This document shows positions 6,015-6,184 of a stretch of 6,184 bases of DNA, piece by piece. Numbering within the stretch: position 1 is the stretch's first letter; each line of letters starts with the position of its first letter. The DNA comes from Ruminococcaceae bacterium UBA1438 (GTDB taxonomy: Bacteria > Bacillota > Clostridia > Oscillospirales > Acutalibacteraceae): the NCBI GenBank assembly GCA_002329285.1, contig DCTO01000051.1:2340-8523 (forward strand), in the 5' to 3' direction. Made by a program: the position numbers and the translations under genes. The notes beneath the pieces were generated by a model. The model ran no database searches and had not been told where the DNA came from. It saw only the letters and a program-made list of their open reading frames with translations.

Positions 6015-6184
6015 ATGGGAAAGCTTGTCAGATATATTACTGAGGACGGCAGTGCGTTTGTTATTGCAGCCGATTCAACCGATATGGTTTCTGAAATGGA
6101 AAGAATTCATAAGCCATCGGCGGTTGTTACTGCCGCTCTCGGAAGACTACTTACTGCTGCATCAATGATGGGCGTTATGCTTAA
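6015..6184 (+). CDS. hslO: 33 kDa redox-regulated chaperone Hsp33, N-terminal part (3' end outside window)
   Basis: Hsp33 is a cytosolic holdase chaperone. In the family it is activated under oxidative stress when a C-terminal zinc-binding cysteine cluster is oxidised and part of the protein unfolds. Only the first 56 codons lie in the window, and the frame stays open to the edge. The visible part carries the family's opening: LVRYITEDGSAFVIAADSTDMV (4-25), a histidine at 32, and AALGRLLTAASMMGVML (40-56). The last matches the AALGR-T-A--M-G-MLK helix of B. subtilis Hsp33. The cysteine cluster is beyond the window, so redox regulation cannot be confirmed. The gene starts 2 nt after the methyltransferase stop codon and so appears to be transcribed with the trpR-like gene and the methyltransferase. 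Confidence 0.92.
   Translation, partial: MGKLVRYITEDGSAFVIAADSTDMVSEMERIHKPSAVVTAALGRLLTAASMMGVML

Noticed and set aside
1..6184. Mobile element, phage, CRISPR or defence system
   Set aside because: All genes are housekeeping or common accessory types in one orientation with uniform codon use. No terminal inverted repeats, transposase, integrase, repeat array or tRNA-like sequence was seen.

Overview
This is an ordinary-looking, fully plus-strand chromosomal segment from a low-G+C Gram-positive bacterium. The best fit is the class Clostridia, possibly an Oscillospirales/Ruminococcus-like gut organism. Four things support this: AT-rich third codon positions, the clpX-lon-engB order (a Firmicutes arrangement), a YerC/YecD-type TrpR-like protein, and a diaminopimelate decarboxylase-like protein of a divergent type that I associate with gut Clostridia. 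The taxonomic call is an inference from gene order and protein style, not from a search.

Layout: (1) The C-terminal 164 codons of clpX enter from the left edge and end at 495, followed by a strong hairpin terminator (498-529). (2) A probable promoter (518-546), overlapping that hairpin, drives lon (594-3005, ATP-dependent protease La). lon is followed after 1 nt by engB (3007-3594, ribosome-assembly GTPase). After 15 nt comes a lysA-like PLP decarboxylase (3610-4881) with a perfect Shine-Dalgarno sequence. A second hairpin terminator (4902-4932) closes this unit. (3) A second probable promoter (4933-4961) sits on the tail of that terminator. It starts a tightly packed unit: a TrpR-like regulator (4992-5291), a SAM-dependent methyltransferase overlapping it by 11 nt (5281-6012), and the first 56 codons of hslO (Hsp33) from 6015 to the right edge.

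Functionally the window is dominated by protein quality control: ClpX unfoldase, Lon protease and Hsp33 redox chaperone. A ribosome-assembly GTPase, an amino-acid/cell-wall precursor enzyme, a small repressor-like DNA-binding protein and a methyltransferase of unknown substrate complete it. Compared with Bacillus subtilis (clpX-lonB-lonA-ysxC-hem genes), lonB is absent between clpX and lon, and the gene after engB is a decarboxylase rather than hemA.

I found no mobile element, CRISPR array, RNA gene or clearly new system. The points most worth a second look are the altered active-site positions of the LysA-like enzyme, the two promoter-on-terminator junctions, the leaderless coupling of engB to lon, and the regulator-methyltransferase-hslO unit.
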